Shown piece by piece: positions 9,120 through 19,098 of a DNA stretch of 64,000 bases. A program made the translations under genes and the position numbers. The DNA lies in contig NZ_JYLB01000005.1 in the NCBI RefSeq assembly GCF_001042905.1, forward strand, positions 62,001 to 126,000, in the 5' to 3' direction. This DNA comes from Pseudomonas lini. Lineage in GTDB: Bacteria > Pseudomonadota > Gammaproteobacteria > Pseudomonadales > Pseudomonadaceae. Below the pieces are notes generated by a model that saw nothing but the letters and a program-made list of their open reading frames with translations, was not told where the DNA came from and made no database searches. Positions within the stretch are counted from its first letter, which is position 1; the number at the start of each line of letters is the position of its first letter.

Positions 9120-10562
9120 ATGCAGCTTAAAGACACCCAGTTGTTCCGCCAGCAAGCCTTTATCGATGGCGCTTGGGTCGATGCGGACAACGGTCAGACG
9201 ATCAAGGTTAACAACCCGGCAACGGGCGAAATTCTGGGCACTGTGCCGAAAATGGGCGCTGCCGAAACCCGCCGTGCGATCGAAGCCGCAGACAAAGCGC
9301 TGCCGGCCTGGCGCGCACTGACCGCCAAGGATCGCGCGAACAAACTGCGTCGCTGGTTCGAGCTGATCATCGAGAACCAGGACGACCTGGCTCGCCTGAT
9401 GACCCTGGAGCAGGGCAAGCCATTGGCTGAAGCCAAGGGCGAGATTGTTTACGCCGCTTCCTTTATCGAGTGGTTCGCTGAAGAAGCCAAGCGCATCTAC
9501 GGTGACGTGATTCCGGGCCACCAGCCAGACAAGCGCCTGATTGTGATCAAGCAGCCGATCGGCGTGACCGCTGCGATCACCCCGTGGAACTTCCCGGCCG
9601 CGATGATCACCCGTAAAGCCGGCCCGGCCCTGGCCGCCGGTTGCACCATGGTGCTCAAGCCTGCTTCGCAAACGCCGTTCTCTGCATTCGCCCTGGCTGA
9701 ACTGGCTCATCGTGCCGGTATTCCGAACGGTGTGTTCAGTGTGGTGACCGGCAGCGCCGGCGACATTGGCAGCGAGCTGACCGGCAACCCGATCGTGCGC
9801 AAACTGTCGTTCACCGGCTCGACCGAAATCGGTCGTCAGTTGATGACCGAGTGCGCCAAGGACATCAAGAAAGTCTCGCTGGAACTGGGCGGCAACGCGC
9901 CGTTCATCGTGTTCGACGACGCGGACCTGGATAAGGCCGTCGAAGGCGCGATCATTTCCAAGTACCGCAACAACGGCCAGACCTGCGTCTGCGCCAACCG
10001 CCTGTACATTCAGGATTCGGTCTACGACGCGTTCGCCGAAAAACTGAAAGTGGCCGTGGCCAAACTCAAGATCGGCAACGGCCTGGAAGACGGCACCACT
10101 ACTGGTCCGCTGATCGACGAAAAAGCCGTGGCCAAGGTTCAAGAGCACATTGCTGACGCCGTGAGCAAAGGCGCTACCGTGCTGGCGGGTGGCAAGAGCA
10201 TGCAAGGCAACTTCTTCGAGCCGACCATCCTGACCAACGTGCCGAACAACGCTGCCGTGGCCAAGGAAGAAACCTTCGGTCCATTGGCGCCACTGTTCCG
10301 CTTCAAAGACGAAGCTGACGTGATCGCGATGTCCAACGACACCGAGTTCGGTCTGGCCTCGTACTTCTATGCTCGCGACCTGGGCCGTGTGTTCCGTGTG
10401 GCTGAAGCCCTGGAATACGGCATGGTCGGCGTCAACACCGGGTTGATCTCCAACGAAGTCGCGCCGTTCGGCGGCATCAAGGCGTCGGGCCTGGGCCGTG
10501 AAGGCTCCAAGTACGGCATCGAAGATTACCTGGAAATCAAATACCTCTGCCTGGGTATCTAA
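9120..10562 (+). CDS. gabD: NADP-dependent succinate-semialdehyde dehydrogenase
   Basis: Oxidises succinic semialdehyde from GABA to succinate, feeding the TCA cycle. At 480 residues it matches GabD length. Visible ALDH motifs are TPWNFPAAMITRK, the FTGSTEIGRQL cofactor loop, the general base in ELGGNAPF, and the nucleophile in NNGQTCVCANR (Cys about 289). The start at 9120 has AAGGA 9 bases upstream; the frame is open slightly further, but without a better site. gabT follows after 188 bases, completing the GABA shunt. Confidence 0.95.
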   Translation: MQLKDTQLFRQQAFIDGAWVDADNGQTIKVNNPATGEILGTVPKMGAAETRRAIEAADKALPAWRALTAKDRANKLRRWFELIIENQDDLARLMTLEQGKPLAEAKGEIVYAASFIEWFAEEAKRIYGDVIPGHQPDKRLIVIKQPIGVTAAITPWNFPAAMITRKAGPALAAGCTMVLKPASQTPFSAFALAELAHRAGIPNGVFSVVTGSAGDIGSELTGNPIVRKLSFTGSTEIGRQLMTECAKDIKKVSLELGGNAPFIVFDDADLDKAVEGAIISKYRNNGQTCVCANRLYIQDSVYDAFAEKLKVAVAKLKIGNGLEDGTTTGPLIDEKAVAKVQEHIADAVSKGATVLAGGKSMQGNFFEPTILTNVPNNAAVAKEETFGPLAPLFRFKDEADVIAMSNDTEFGLASYFYARDLGRVFRVAEALEYGMVGVNTGLISNEVAPFGGIKASGLGREGSKYGIEDYLEIKYLCLGI

Positions 10563-10750
10563 GCTCGGCCCGGCAAGGCATTGCTTCAAGCGCAAAGGGC
10601 ACGAGAGCGCTGTCCCTTTGCGACGCTTCAAACGGAATTTTCTCTGTGGCCGGGAAAGCTGTGGCAGTCGATCATCGCATGCTGCCGTAGTTGCCTCCCG
10701 CCGCATTTTCCTTGAACCACGCCGCCCGATGAGCGGTGAATGAGGACACT

Positions 10751-12028
10751 ATGAGCAAGACTAACGCATCCCTGATGAAACGCCGCGAAGCCGCTGTACC
10801 GCGCGGTGTTGGCCAGATTCACCCGATCTTCGCCGAGTCCGCGAAGAACGCCACCGTGACCGACGTTGAAGGTCGCGAGTTCATCGACTTCGCCGGCGGT
10901 ATCGCTGTGCTGAACACCGGTCACGTGCACCCGAAAATCATCGCCGCCGTCACCGAACAGCTGAACAAGCTGACCCACACCTGCTTCCAGGTCCTGGCTT
11001 ACGAACCGTACGTGGAAGTGTGCGAAAAAATCAACGCCAAGGTGCCAGGTGATTTCGCCAAGAAAACCCTGCTGGTAACCACCGGCTCCGAAGCCGTGGA
11101 AAACTCCATCAAGATCGCCCGCGCCGCCACTGGCCGTGCCGGCGTGATCGCGTTCACCGGCGCTTACCACGGTCGCACCATGATGACTCTGGGCCTGACC
11201 GGTAAAGTCGTGCCTTACTCGGCCGGCATGGGCCTGATGCCAGGCGGCATCTTCCGCGCGCTGTACCCGAACGAGCTGCACGGTGTGAGCATCGACGACT
11301 CGATCGCCAGCATCGAGCGCATCTTCAAGAACGACGCCGAGCCGCGTGACATCGCGGCCATCATCATCGAGCCGGTTCAGGGCGAAGGTGGTTTCTACGT
11401 CGCGCCTAAAGAGTTCATGAAGCGTCTGCGCGCCCTGTGCGACCAGCACGGCATTCTGTTGATCGCTGACGAAGTGCAGACTGGCGCTGGCCGTACCGGC
11501 ACTTTCTTTGCCATGGAACAGATGGGCGTTGCCGCCGACCTGACCACCTTCGCCAAATCCATCGCCGGCGGTTTCCCGTTGGCCGGTGTGTGCGGCAAGG
11601 CCGAATACATGGACGCTATCGCTCCAGGCGGCTTGGGCGGTACTTACGCCGGTAGCCCGATCGCTTGCGCCGCGGCCCTGGCCGTGATGGAAGTGTTCGA
11701 AGAAGAGCACCTGCTGGATCGCTGCAAAGCGGTCGGCGAGCGTCTGGTGACTGGCCTGAAAGCCATCCAGGCCAAGTACCCGGTCATTGGTGAAGTGCGT
11801 GCCCTGGGCGCGATGATCGCGGTCGAGCTGTTCGTCGACGGCGACAGCCACAAGCCGAACGCTGCTGCTGTGGCATCGGTTGTGGCCAAGGCGCGCGACA
11901 AGGGCCTGATCCTGCTGTCGTGTGGCACCTACGGCAACGTTCTGCGCGTACTGGTACCGCTGACCTCGCCGGACGAGCAACTGGACAAAGGCCTGGCGAT
12001 CATCGAAGAGTGCTTCGCCGAGCTCTGA
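10751..12028 (+). CDS. gabT: 4-aminobutyrate (GABA) aminotransferase
   Basis: PLP-dependent class III aminotransferase converting GABA and 2-oxoglutarate to succinic semialdehyde and glutamate. The 425-residue product has TTGSEAVENSIKIAR, IIEPVQGEGGF, LIADEVQTGAGRTG and the Schiff-base lysine in FAKSIAGGFPL (Lys about 269). The ATG at 10751 has GAGGA just upstream and gives the expected GabT N-terminus, in place of an upstream in-frame ATG at 10736. It ends at a strong shared terminator. Confidence 0.95.
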   Translation: MSKTNASLMKRREAAVPRGVGQIHPIFAESAKNATVTDVEGREFIDFAGGIAVLNTGHVHPKIIAAVTEQLNKLTHTCFQVLAYEPYVEVCEKINAKVPGDFAKKTLLVTTGSEAVENSIKIARAATGRAGVIAFTGAYHGRTMMTLGLTGKVVPYSAGMGLMPGGIFRALYPNELHGVSIDDSIASIERIFKNDAEPRDIAAIIIEPVQGEGGFYVAPKEFMKRLRALCDQHGILLIADEVQTGAGRTGTFFAMEQMGVAADLTTFAKSIAGGFPLAGVCGKAEYMDAIAPGGLGGTYAGSPIACAAALAVMEVFEEEHLLDRCKAVGERLVTGLKAIQAKYPVIGEVRALGAMIAVELFVDGDSHKPNAAAVASVVAKARDKGLILLSCGTYGNVLRVLVPLTSPDEQLDKGLAIIEECFAEL

Positions 12029-12049
12029 TCCATTTGTGATCTGATCGAC

Positions 12050-12075
12050 AAAAAACCCGCTTCGGCGGGTTTTTT
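12050..12075. terminator. Bidirectional terminator between gabT and the diguanylate cyclase
   Basis: AAAAAACCCGC-TTCG-GCGGGTTTTTT, a symmetric stem with A and T runs on the two sides. It lies between convergent genes and can stop both transcripts. Confidence 0.93.
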
Positions 12076-12094
12076 GGTATTCCCGCAAATCAAA

Positions 12095-13084
12095 TCAGCC
12101 AGAGATAATCCGGTTCTTGCCCTGGCGCTTGGCTTGGTACATCGCCGCATCGGCGCGGGCGAACAGGGTGTCGATGCTTTCATCCTCGTGTGTGAGACTG
12201 CTCAGGCCTTGGCTGACGGTGATGCCGAAGGTCTGGTCGTCATGGCTGAAGCTTAACCGCTGAATTTCCCGTTGCAGGCGCTCGGCCACTTGCATGGCCA
12301 TGTCCGGTGCACAGCCGGGAAACACCGCTGCGAATTCCTCACCGCCGATCCGTCCGAACAGATCACCACGCCGCAGGGCCGCGCGACCGCTCTCGGCGAT
12401 GCGTTGCAGCACCTTATCGCCTTCCTGGTGACCGTAGGTGTCGTTGACCACTTTGAAGTCATCGATGTCCAGCAACAGGAACGCCATCGGCGCGCCGTTC
12501 AACCGCGCCTGCTCGAATTCGTGATTCGCGCATTCGAAGAAGTGTCGGCGATTGCTGCTTTGGGTCAACACATCGGTGCTGGCCAGGCGTTGCAGCTCGG
12601 CTTCCATCTGCTTTTTCTCGGTGATGTCTTCGGCAATGCCGACGATGATCACCGGTTGACCCGGCTCGGCCTGACGGTTGATGAAACACTTGTCGCTGAG
12701 CCAGCGCACTTGGCCGTCTGCCGCGATGATGCGGTATTCGCGATCTTCGACGGCGCCTTTGACCAGCACTTGGGCGAGGCTGCGCTCGGCGTAGTCCAGA
12801 TCGTCGGGGTAGACGCTGTCGCGCCAGTGGTTGAAGTCGGACAGCAACAGGCCGGCGGGGCGGCCGAAAATCCGGTCATAGGCCGGGCTGACGTAGAGCA
12901 CCTGACGGGTTTCCCAGTTGAATGCCCAAAGCACGGCGTTGACGCTGACCAGCAGCGAGCTGAACAGCTGTTCGCGTTCGCTCAGGCGTGCCACTTCACC
13001 CTGGGCATGCATCAGCGCCATCAGCGTTTGCGCGGCCTCGGGCCACTGCGGAAGGGATGTGTCTTGTAGGCTTTTATTAACCAT
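12095..13084 (-). CDS. PAS-GGDEF diguanylate cyclase
   Basis: Makes c-di-GMP from two GTP. An N-terminal helical part precedes a PAS domain (about residues 35-145, ending VGIAEDITEKKQMEAELQRLA) and a GGDEF domain with the active-site variant GGEEF. RRGD lies five residues upstream of it, the spacing of the RxxD inhibitory site, so product inhibition is probably retained. There is no membrane segment, so it is probably cytosolic. I choose the ATG at 13084 (329 residues); a TTG at 13135 is in frame. Confidence 0.9.
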   Translation of the reverse strand: MVNKSLQDTSLPQWPEAAQTLMALMHAQGEVARLSEREQLFSSLLVSVNAVLWAFNWETRQVLYVSPAYDRIFGRPAGLLLSDFNHWRDSVYPDDLDYAERSLAQVLVKGAVEDREYRIIAADGQVRWLSDKCFINRQAEPGQPVIIVGIAEDITEKKQMEAELQRLASTDVLTQSSNRRHFFECANHEFEQARLNGAPMAFLLLDIDDFKVVNDTYGHQEGDKVLQRIAESGRAALRRGDLFGRIGGEEFAAVFPGCAPDMAMQVAERLQREIQRLSFSHDDQTFGITVSQGLSSLTHEDESIDTLFARADAAMYQAKRQGKNRIISG

Positions 13085-13234
13085 CGGCACAAATCTCAAA
13101 GGGCGTGCCGCTATGTCGACAGCGGCCAAGAACAAAGCCCGCCTGGATGGCGAAGTGTCTTTGAGATAGGGGATTTGGAGCGAAGTTCCCGCTTGGGGGG
13201 AAGGGGCCCGCTGGGCGGTATGGCTGCTTGAATT

Positions 13235-13267
13235 GACGACGCGTTTTTACGGGTGAAACGCGTCGTC
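13235..13267. other. Perfect 12-bp inverted repeat
   Basis: GACGACGCGTTT and AAACGCGTCGTC are separated by nine bases. No T-run of terminator type follows on the plus strand beyond GGTTTTG. It lies between two minus-strand genes and may be a weak terminator for the desaturase or a protein-binding site. Confidence 0.45.
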
Positions 13268-13274
13268 AGGTTTT

Positions 13275-13316
13275 GCGACGGCTTCGCCGCCGAACGGGGG
13301 CAAGCCCCCTCGCCAC
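13275..13316. repeat. Single REP element, family 4 (GGGGGCAAGCCCCC type)
   Basis: Contains CGGCTTCGCCGCCG followed by GGGGGCAAGCCCCCTCGCCAC. The same element occurs as a doublet at 60671-60800. It lies just downstream of the desaturase gene stop. Confidence 0.75.
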
Positions 13317-13322
13317 AGAGGA

Positions 13323-14507
13323 TCAGGCGTTGGCAGGGCGCAGGGAGTAGGTTTTCAACTGGTCGGCGAAGTCACGCAGGGATTGAATCCCGCTGGCCTC
13401 GGCCTCGTGTACCCAATCCTTGATGGCAGCCAGCATGTCGTGACCATTTGAGCTGGTCTTGACCCAGATCTGTTGCAAGGCCAGGCGCTTCTCGTAAATT
13501 ACCTTCAGCGCCTGGCTATGCTCGAGCATGGTCTGGATGCGCATATGGTGTTTTTCGTCCAGCAGGCTGGTTTCCCGCGAGAGCAAACGCTTGGCCCGGT
13601 AGAACTGGTGGCGGACCGAGTGATCGACCTTTTCCAGCTCTTGCTTGACCAGCGGCGCGATCACCAACTTGCGGTACTGGGCCATGATCTGGAAGCGGTT
13701 GTTGAGGATCGCCATGGCGGTGTCCATGTCCAGGCTGCCTTTGCCTTCGACACGGTGGGCGATCGGCGCGACCCGCTGGACCTTGGCCAGACGCAGGAAG
13801 CTGAAGACCTGGATCCAGGCCCAGCCGAGGTCGAATTCCCACTTCTTCACCGACAGTTTGGCGGAGTTAGGGTAGGTGTGATGGTTGTTATGCAGTTCTT
13901 CGCCGCCGATCAGGATGCCCCAGGGCACCAGATTGGTTGCCGCATCGCGGCATTCGAAGTTGCGGTAGCCGATGGCATGGCCCAGGCCATTGACCACGCC
14001 GGCGGCCCACACCGGGATCCACATCATCTGGATGGCCCAGATGGTGATGCCGATGGTGCCGAACAGCAGCAGGTCGATGACGCCCATGATTGCCACGCCC
14101 AGCAGCGGGAAGCGGCTGTAGAGGTTGCGTTCGATCCAGTCTTCGGGACAGTTTTTGCCGTAGATGCGCAGGGTCTCGGGGTTTTCCGCTTCGGCGCGGT
14201 ACAGCTCGGCGCCTTTGCGCAGAACGGTGGACAACCCCTTGATGACCGGGCTGTGCGGGTCATCGACGGTTTCGCATTTGGCGTGATGCTTGCGGTGGAT
14301 AGCTGTCCACTCGCGGGTGTTCTGCGCCGTGGTCAACCACAGCCAGAAGCGGAAAAAATGTTTCAGGCCAGCATTGAGCTCGAGCGAGCGATGGGCTGAA
14401 TAGCGATGCAGATAAACCGTGACGCCGACGATAGTCACGTGGGTCATCAGTAGGGTGACTGCCACCAGTGACCAGGGCGATAAGCCAAGAAAACCTTCGT
14501 ACCACAT
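13323..14507 (-). CDS. DesA-type acyl (delta-9) fatty acid desaturase
   Basis: Membrane di-iron desaturase inserting a double bond into acyl chains of membrane lipids. The three histidine boxes are present: HRYSAHR (34-40), HRKHHAK (about 70-76) and NNHHTYPNSAK in the C-terminal half. Hydrophobic helices lie at about 10-32 and in the 140-185 region. At 394 residues it matches the P. aeruginosa DesA family. The start is an ATG at 14507. A second, different desaturase lies at 22168-23241. Confidence 0.9.
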   Translation of the reverse strand: MWYEGFLGLSPWSLVAVTLLMTHVTIVGVTVYLHRYSAHRSLELNAGLKHFFRFWLWLTTAQNTREWTAIHRKHHAKCETVDDPHSPVIKGLSTVLRKGAELYRAEAENPETLRIYGKNCPEDWIERNLYSRFPLLGVAIMGVIDLLLFGTIGITIWAIQMMWIPVWAAGVVNGLGHAIGYRNFECRDAATNLVPWGILIGGEELHNNHHTYPNSAKLSVKKWEFDLGWAWIQVFSFLRLAKVQRVAPIAHRVEGKGSLDMDTAMAILNNRFQIMAQYRKLVIAPLVKQELEKVDHSVRHQFYRAKRLLSRETSLLDEKHHMRIQTMLEHSQALKVIYEKRLALQQIWVKTSSNGHDMLAAIKDWVHEAEASGIQSLRDFADQLKTYSLRPANA

Positions 14508-14642
14508 AGCCTATAGGACCCTCGATAAAGAAAAAAACAGCCATCGCATTATCACTTAGCTCACAGATAAAACCAGTCGCCCTTTCAGATAAGAGTGGCT
14601 GGATGTGTCTTTAATCTACAACTCCAGCCTTTTTGTAGGGAC

Positions 14643-14822
14643 ATGGACGCTCTAATGTCAGCCACCTATCGCGATGCTTTGCGTGCAGCGCTGCTCTATC
14701 TGGTGCTTTCCGTAGCCTGGCTCCAGTTTAGTGGTTATTTATTGAACAGGTTCTTCGATAGTTCCACCGACCTGCTGCGCTGGTAGCGGATCAACGGTTA
14801 TGCCTGGGTGACACAGGTTTAG
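14643..14822 (+). pseudogene. Decayed N-terminal fragment of a membrane signalling protein
   Basis: An ATG at 14643 opens 47 codons with one hydrophobic helix (AALLYLVLSVAWLQFSGYLL) and then a TAG at 14784. The same frame continues past it with RINGYAWV and stops at 14820-14822. Reading the TAG as an original CAG gives a continuous LLRWQRINGYAWV, which resembles the first and second membrane helices of membrane-bound GGDEF/EAL proteins. Nothing of the rest of such a protein follows. The resemblance is from memory, so a genuine 47-residue membrane peptide remains possible. Confidence 0.5.
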
Positions 14823-14855
14823 GCTCGACCGGATATCCGATGCGTACTCAGACCC

Positions 14856-14880
14856 CCGAAGGCTGTGATCTTTTGATCTT
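14856..14880. repeat. Degenerate half of a family 1 REP
   Basis: CCGAAGGCTGTGATCTTTTGATCTT-like bases match the inner half of the family 1 REP with one change. No inverted partner is seen. Confidence 0.6.
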
Positions 14881-14941
14881 CCGGCCATTAACTCCCCGCA
14901 AACCCTTGTCTCAGCAAGTAATCTATTTTGGTTATATAAAC

Positions 14942-14966
14942 ATTCTTAAATAGTCTTTTTAAGAAT
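14942..14966 (+). promoter_or_regulatory. Inverted repeat in the promoter region of the sulfate operon (CysB-like candidate)
   Basis: ATTCTTAAA and TTTAAGAAT form a perfect 9-bp inverted repeat around TAGTCTT, inside an AT-rich stretch about 80-105 bases upstream of the yezD-like gene. AT-rich sites of this kind are typical of CysB-activated sulfur-starvation promoters; assignment to CysB is inference. Confidence 0.5.
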
Positions 14967-15046
14967 ATCCGCGCCTATCTACTATTGCCCTACGCCGTAA
15001 GCAGTGCCCGCCACTGCCAGGCATATCTCATTAAAGGAGCAGCACC

Positions 15047-15229
15047 ATGAGCGCATCCCTACGTAGTGTTGACGGGCAGGACGAAGCCACCATTTTGCGT
15101 GAGATCCAGAGCGCTTTGCGCGATCTGCGCTTTGGCGCGGTGGAAATCACTGTGCACAACGCCCAGGTGGTTCAGATCGAACGCAAAGAGAAATTCCGTT
15201 TGCAGCAGCCGGGCAACAAGCCGAGCTGA
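15047..15229 (+). CDS. YezD family (DUF2292) small protein
   Basis: A 60-residue protein with a good AAAGGAG before the ATG. The core ILREIQSALRDLRFGAVEITVHNAQVVQIERKEK fits the DUF2292/YezD family, small proteins often found beside sulfur-uptake genes and of unknown biochemical role. It lies 81 bases upstream of sbp and is probably co-transcribed with it from the AT-rich promoter at about 14940. Confidence 0.8.
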   Translation: MSASLRSVDGQDEATILREIQSALRDLRFGAVEITVHNAQVVQIERKEKFRLQQPGNKPS

Positions 15230-15310
15230 AGCGAAAGATCAAAAGAACAGGCAACCCGTTCCAGACCATAAGAAAAAGCCAATACATCAAGAATTCCAGG
15301 AGCTTTCACC

Positions 15311-16324
15311 ATGTCGTCGATTCGTCATTTTGCTTTGGCCGCCCTGGCCAGTGCCCTTTTTGCTGGTTCCGCGGTTGCCAAGGATTACGAGTTGCTCAAC
15401 GTGTCGTATGACCCGACCCGTGAGCTGTACCAGGAGTACAACGCCGAGTTCATCAACTTCTGGAAAAAGGACCACGCTGGCGACAACGTGAAAATCCAGC
15501 AGTCCCACGGTGGTTCGGGCAAGCAGGGCCGGGCGGTGATCGACGGTCTGCGGGCCGACGTGGTGACTCTGGCCCTGGCCGGTGACATCGACGAAGTTGC
15601 CAAGCTCGGCAAGAGCTTGCCGGTCGACTGGCAGAAGCGTCTGCCGGAAGCGAGTACGCCTTACACCTCGACCATCGTGTTCCTGGTGCGCAAGGGCAAC
15701 CCGAAAGGCATCAAGGACTGGGGCGATCTGACCAAAGACGGCGTGGAAGTCATCACCCCGAACCCGAAAACCTCCGGCGGCGCACGCTGGAACTTCCTCG
15801 CGGCCTGGGCCTATGGCCTGAAAGCCAACGGCGGTAACGAAGCCAAGGCCAAAGAGTACGTGCAGACGCTGTTTAAACACGTGCCAGTGCTGGACACCGG
15901 TGCTCGCGGTTCGACCATCACCTTCGTCAACAACGGTCAGGGCGACGTGTTGCTGGCCTGGGAAAACGAAGCGTTCCTGGCGTTGAAAGAAGACGGCGGC
16001 GCCGACAAGTTCGACATCGTCGTGCCTTCGCTGTCGATCCTGGCCGAACCACCGGTGGCCGTGGTCGACAAGAACGCCGAGAAAAAGGGCAACACCGACA
16101 TTGCTGAAGCGTACCTCAAGCACCTGTACAGCCCGGCCGGCCAGGAAATCGCGGCGAAAAACTTCTATCGTCCACGGGACAAGGACGTGGCCGCCAAGTA
16201 CGCCAAACAGTTCCCGACACTGGAACTGGTGACCATCGACAAGGACTTCGGTGGCTGGAAAGCCGCGCAACCGAAATTCTTCAATGACGGCGGCGTGTTC
16301 GACCAGATTTATCAGGCGCAATAA
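15311..16324 (+). CDS. sbp: Periplasmic sulfate-binding protein
   Basis: Solute-binding subunit of the sulfate/thiosulfate ABC importer. A signal peptide ([17 protein letters not shown], cleavage near 24) is followed by the family pattern [43 protein letters not shown] and [21 protein letters not shown]. The 337-residue length is usual. An AGGAG lies upstream of the ATG. A hairpin separates it from cysT, which may set different expression levels of binding protein and permease. Confidence 0.95.
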   Translation: MSSIRHFALAALASALFAGSAVAKDYELLNVSYDPTRELYQEYNAEFINFWKKDHAGDNVKIQQSHGGSGKQGRAVIDGLRADVVTLALAGDIDEVAKLGKSLPVDWQKRLPEASTPYTSTIVFLVRKGNPKGIKDWGDLTKDGVEVITPNPKTSGGARWNFLAAWAYGLKANGGNEAKAKEYVQTLFKHVPVLDTGARGSTITFVNNGQGDVLLAWENEAFLALKEDGGADKFDIVVPSLSILAEPPVAVVDKNAEKKGNTDIAEAYLKHLYSPAGQEIAAKNFYRPRDKDVAAKYAKQFPTLELVTIDKDFGGWKAAQPKFFNDGGVFDQIYQAQ

Positions 16325-16345
16325 CCTGAAATAAGCCATAAACGA

Positions 16346-16367
16346 GCCTCGAATTCCGATTCGAGGC
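16346..16367 (+). terminator. Intercistronic hairpin between sbp and cysT
   Basis: GCCTCGAAT-TCCG-ATTCGAGGC followed by only three T. Probably a partial terminator or an mRNA-stabilising stem that favours sbp over downstream genes. Confidence 0.65.
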
Positions 16368-16394
16368 TTTGCGCGTTCTCAACCAAGGACTTTT

Positions 16395-17213
16395 ATGTCG
16401 CGTCGTATCTCCCCCGTCATACCCGGCTTCGGGCTGACGCTGGGCTACACCTTGGTGTACCTCAGCCTGATTGTGCTCATTCCACTGGCGGCAATGTTCG
16501 TGCATGCCGCTCAACTGACCTGGGATCAGTTCTGGGCAATCATCTCGGCGCCTCGAGTGCTGGCGGCGTTGAAGCTGAGCTTCGGCACCGCGCTGTATGC
16601 CGCGATCATCAACGGCATCATTGGCACGCTGCTGGCCTGGGTGCTGGTGCGCTATACCTTCCCGGGACGCAAAGTCATCGACGCGATGATCGACTTGCCG
16701 TTCGCATTGCCCACGGCGGTGGCCGGTATCGCGCTGACAGCGCTGTACACCCCCACCGGGCTGGTGGGTCAGTTCGCGGCGGACCTGGGGTTCAAGATCG
16801 CGTATACCCCCCTGGGCATCACGCTGGCGCTCACTTTTGTGACGCTTCCATTCGTAGTACGTACCGTACAGCCTGTACTGGCCGATATTCCCCGTGAAGT
16901 GGAGGAGGCGGCGGCGTGCCTCGGTGCCAAGCCGTTACAGGTTTTCCGCCATATTCTGGTGCCGGCGTTGTTGCCAGCTTGGCTGACCGGTTTCGCTTTG
17001 GCCTTTGCCCGCGGGGTCGGCGAGTACGGTTCGGTGATCTTCATCGCCGGCAACATGCCGATGAAAACAGAAATTCTGCCGCTGCTGATCATGGTCAAAC
17101 TCGACCAGTACGATTACACCGGCGCCACCTCCATTGGTGTACTGATGCTAATGGTTTCCTTTGTCCTGTTGCTGCTGATCAACTTGCTGCAGCGGCGCAT
17201 CGAAACCCCATAA
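16395..17213 (+). CDS. cysT: Sulfate ABC transporter permease CysT (CysU)
   Basis: Inner-membrane subunit of the sulfate importer, 272 residues with about six hydrophobic segments. The ATPase-contact loop is visible as [28 protein letters not shown]. It sits between sbp and cysW in the canonical order; 13 bases separate it from cysW. Confidence 0.95.
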   Translation: MSRRISPVIPGFGLTLGYTLVYLSLIVLIPLAAMFVHAAQLTWDQFWAIISAPRVLAALKLSFGTALYAAIINGIIGTLLAWVLVRYTFPGRKVIDAMIDLPFALPTAVAGIALTALYTPTGLVGQFAADLGFKIAYTPLGITLALTFVTLPFVVRTVQPVLADIPREVEEAAACLGAKPLQVFRHILVPALLPAWLTGFALAFARGVGEYGSVIFIAGNMPMKTEILPLLIMVKLDQYDYTGATSIGVLMLMVSFVLLLLINLLQRRIETP

Positions 17214-17226
17214 GGAGGCGCAAAAA

Positions 17227-18096
17227 ATGTCCCAATCGTCTATTGCAGCTGCCTCCTCGAACGCCGCCCGCCGTGGCAGTGCCACGTCGCGGCGAGTCTT
17301 GATCGGCCTCGGCTGGCTGATCTTCGCGCTGTTTTTGTTATTGCCGTTGTTCATCGTGGTGTCCCAGGGCCTGAAGCTGGGCCTGGGGGCGTTCTTCACC
17401 GCGATCTTCGAGCCAGACGCCTTGTCGGCGTTGAAACTCACCGTGATCGCCGTGCTGATTTCGGTGCCGCTGAACCTCGTATTCGGTGTCAGCGCGGCGT
17501 GGTGCGTGAGTAAATACTCGTTCCGTGGCAAGAGCATGCTGGTGACCCTGATCGACCTGCCGTTCTCGGTGTCGCCGGTGATTGCGGGTCTGGTCTACGT
17601 GTTGATGTTCGGCGCCCAAGGCCTGTTCGGGCCGTGGTTGCAGGATCACGACATCCAGATCGTCTTCGCCTTGCCGGGCATCGTGCTGGCGACGATTTTC
17701 GTCACCGTGCCGTTCGTGGCGCGTGAGCTGATCCCGCTGATGCAGGAACAAGGCACCCAGGAAGAGGAGGCCGCGCGCCTGCTCGGTGCCAATGGCTGGC
17801 AGATGTTCTGGCACGTCACCGTTCCCAATATCAAATGGGGCCTGATCTATGGCGTGGTGCTGTGTACGGCCCGGGCCATGGGTGAGTTCGGTGCGGTGTC
17901 GGTGGTTTCCGGGCACATTCGCGGGGTGACCAACACCCTGCCGTTGCACGTCGAGATCCTCTACAACGAATACAACCACGTGGCCGCGTTCGCTGTGGCG
18001 AGCCTGTTGCTGATCCTGGCGCTCTTCATCCTGCTGCTCAAGCAGTGGAGCGAAAACCGTATTAACCGCCTGCGCGCCAGCGCCGCGGAGGAATAA
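17227..18096 (+). CDS. cysW: Sulfate ABC transporter permease CysW
   Basis: Second inner-membrane subunit, 289 residues. The permease signature loop is [28 protein letters not shown]. The N-terminus is Ser/Ala-rich before the first helix. AGGAGG precedes the ATG and three bases separate it from cysA. Confidence 0.95.
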   Translation: MSQSSIAAASSNAARRGSATSRRVLIGLGWLIFALFLLLPLFIVVSQGLKLGLGAFFTAIFEPDALSALKLTVIAVLISVPLNLVFGVSAAWCVSKYSFRGKSMLVTLIDLPFSVSPVIAGLVYVLMFGAQGLFGPWLQDHDIQIVFALPGIVLATIFVTVPFVARELIPLMQEQGTQEEEAARLLGANGWQMFWHVTVPNIKWGLIYGVVLCTARAMGEFGAVSVVSGHIRGVTNTLPLHVEILYNEYNHVAAFAVASLLLILALFILLLKQWSENRINRLRASAAEE

Positions 18097-18099
18097 GTC

Positions 18100-19089
18100 A
18101 TGTCGATCGAAGTGCGTAACGTCAGCAAGAACTTCCACGCGTTCAAGGCGCTGGACAACATCAGCCTGGACATTCAAAGCGGCGAGCTGGTGGCGCTGCT
18201 GGGGCCGTCCGGCTGCGGCAAGACCACATTACTGCGAATCATCGCCGGCCTGGAAACCCCGGATCAGGGCAGCATTGTGTTCCATGGCGAAGACGTTTCC
18301 GGCCACGACGTGCGGGATCGCAATGTCGGTTTCGTGTTCCAGCACTACGCCTTGTTCCGGCACATGACGGTGTTTGACAACGTTGCTTTCGGCCTTCGCA
18401 TGAAGCCGAAAAACCAGCGTCCGAATGAAAGCCAGATCGCGGTGAAAGTCCACGAACTGCTGAACATGGTGCAGCTGGATTGGTTGTCCGATCGCTACCC
18501 GGAACAACTCTCCGGCGGCCAGCGTCAGCGCATCGCGCTGGCCCGTGCCTTGGCGGTGGAGCCGAAAGTTTTGCTGCTCGACGAACCCTTCGGCGCGCTC
18601 GACGCCAAGGTCCGTAAAGAGCTGCGTCGCTGGCTCGCGCGTCTGCACGAAGACATCAACCTGACCTCGGTGTTCGTGACCCACGACCAGGAAGAGGCAA
18701 TGGAAGTCGCCGACCGTATCGTGGTGATGAACAAGGGCGTGATCGAGCAGATCGGCTCACCGGGCGACGTCTACGAAAATCCGGCCAGCGATTTCGTCTA
18801 TCACTTCCTTGGCGACTCGAACCGTCTGCATTTGGGCGAAGACCGGCACGTGCTGTTCCGTCCACACGAAGTGTCGCTGTCGCGGCATGAACTGGAAGAC
18901 CACCACGCGGCTGAAGTGCGGGATATTCGTCCGCTGGGCGCCACCACGCGGGTGACGCTGAAGGTCGAAGGCCAGAGCGAGCTGATCGAAGCTGAAGTGG
19001 TTAAGGATCACGACAGCCTGGTTGGCTTGGCGAAGGGAGAGACGTTGTTCTTCAAGCCCAAGGTCTGGCAGAAAGTCGCCAACATCTAA
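18100..19089 (+). CDS. cysA: Sulfate/thiosulfate ABC transporter ATP-binding protein
   Basis: ATPase of the sulfate importer, 329 residues. Walker A is GPSGCGKTT, the signature is [15 protein letters not shown], Walker B is [12 protein letters not shown] and the switch histidine is in [12 protein letters not shown]-terminal regulatory domain (from about 235) contains FRPHEVSLS. It ends the operon and is followed by a REP doublet. Confidence 0.95.
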   Translation: MSIEVRNVSKNFHAFKALDNISLDIQSGELVALLGPSGCGKTTLLRIIAGLETPDQGSIVFHGEDVSGHDVRDRNVGFVFQHYALFRHMTVFDNVAFGLRMKPKNQRPNESQIAVKVHELLNMVQLDWLSDRYPEQLSGGQRQRIALARALAVEPKVLLLDEPFGALDAKVRKELRRWLARLHEDINLTSVFVTHDQEEAMEVADRIVVMNKGVIEQIGSPGDVYENPASDFVYHFLGDSNRLHLGEDRHVLFRPHEVSLSRHELEDHHAAEVRDIRPLGATTRVTLKVEGQSELIEAEVVKDHDSLVGLAKGETLFFKPKVWQKVANI

Positions 19090-19098
19090 AGCAAAAGC

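Noticed and set aside
9105-10706. 533-codon open frame antisense to gabD
   Set aside because: Mirror of a highly biased gene; repeated V/F/G/H-rich sequence without domains.
10628-12088. 486-codon open frame antisense to gabT
   Set aside because: Same reason; it also runs through the terminator at 12050.
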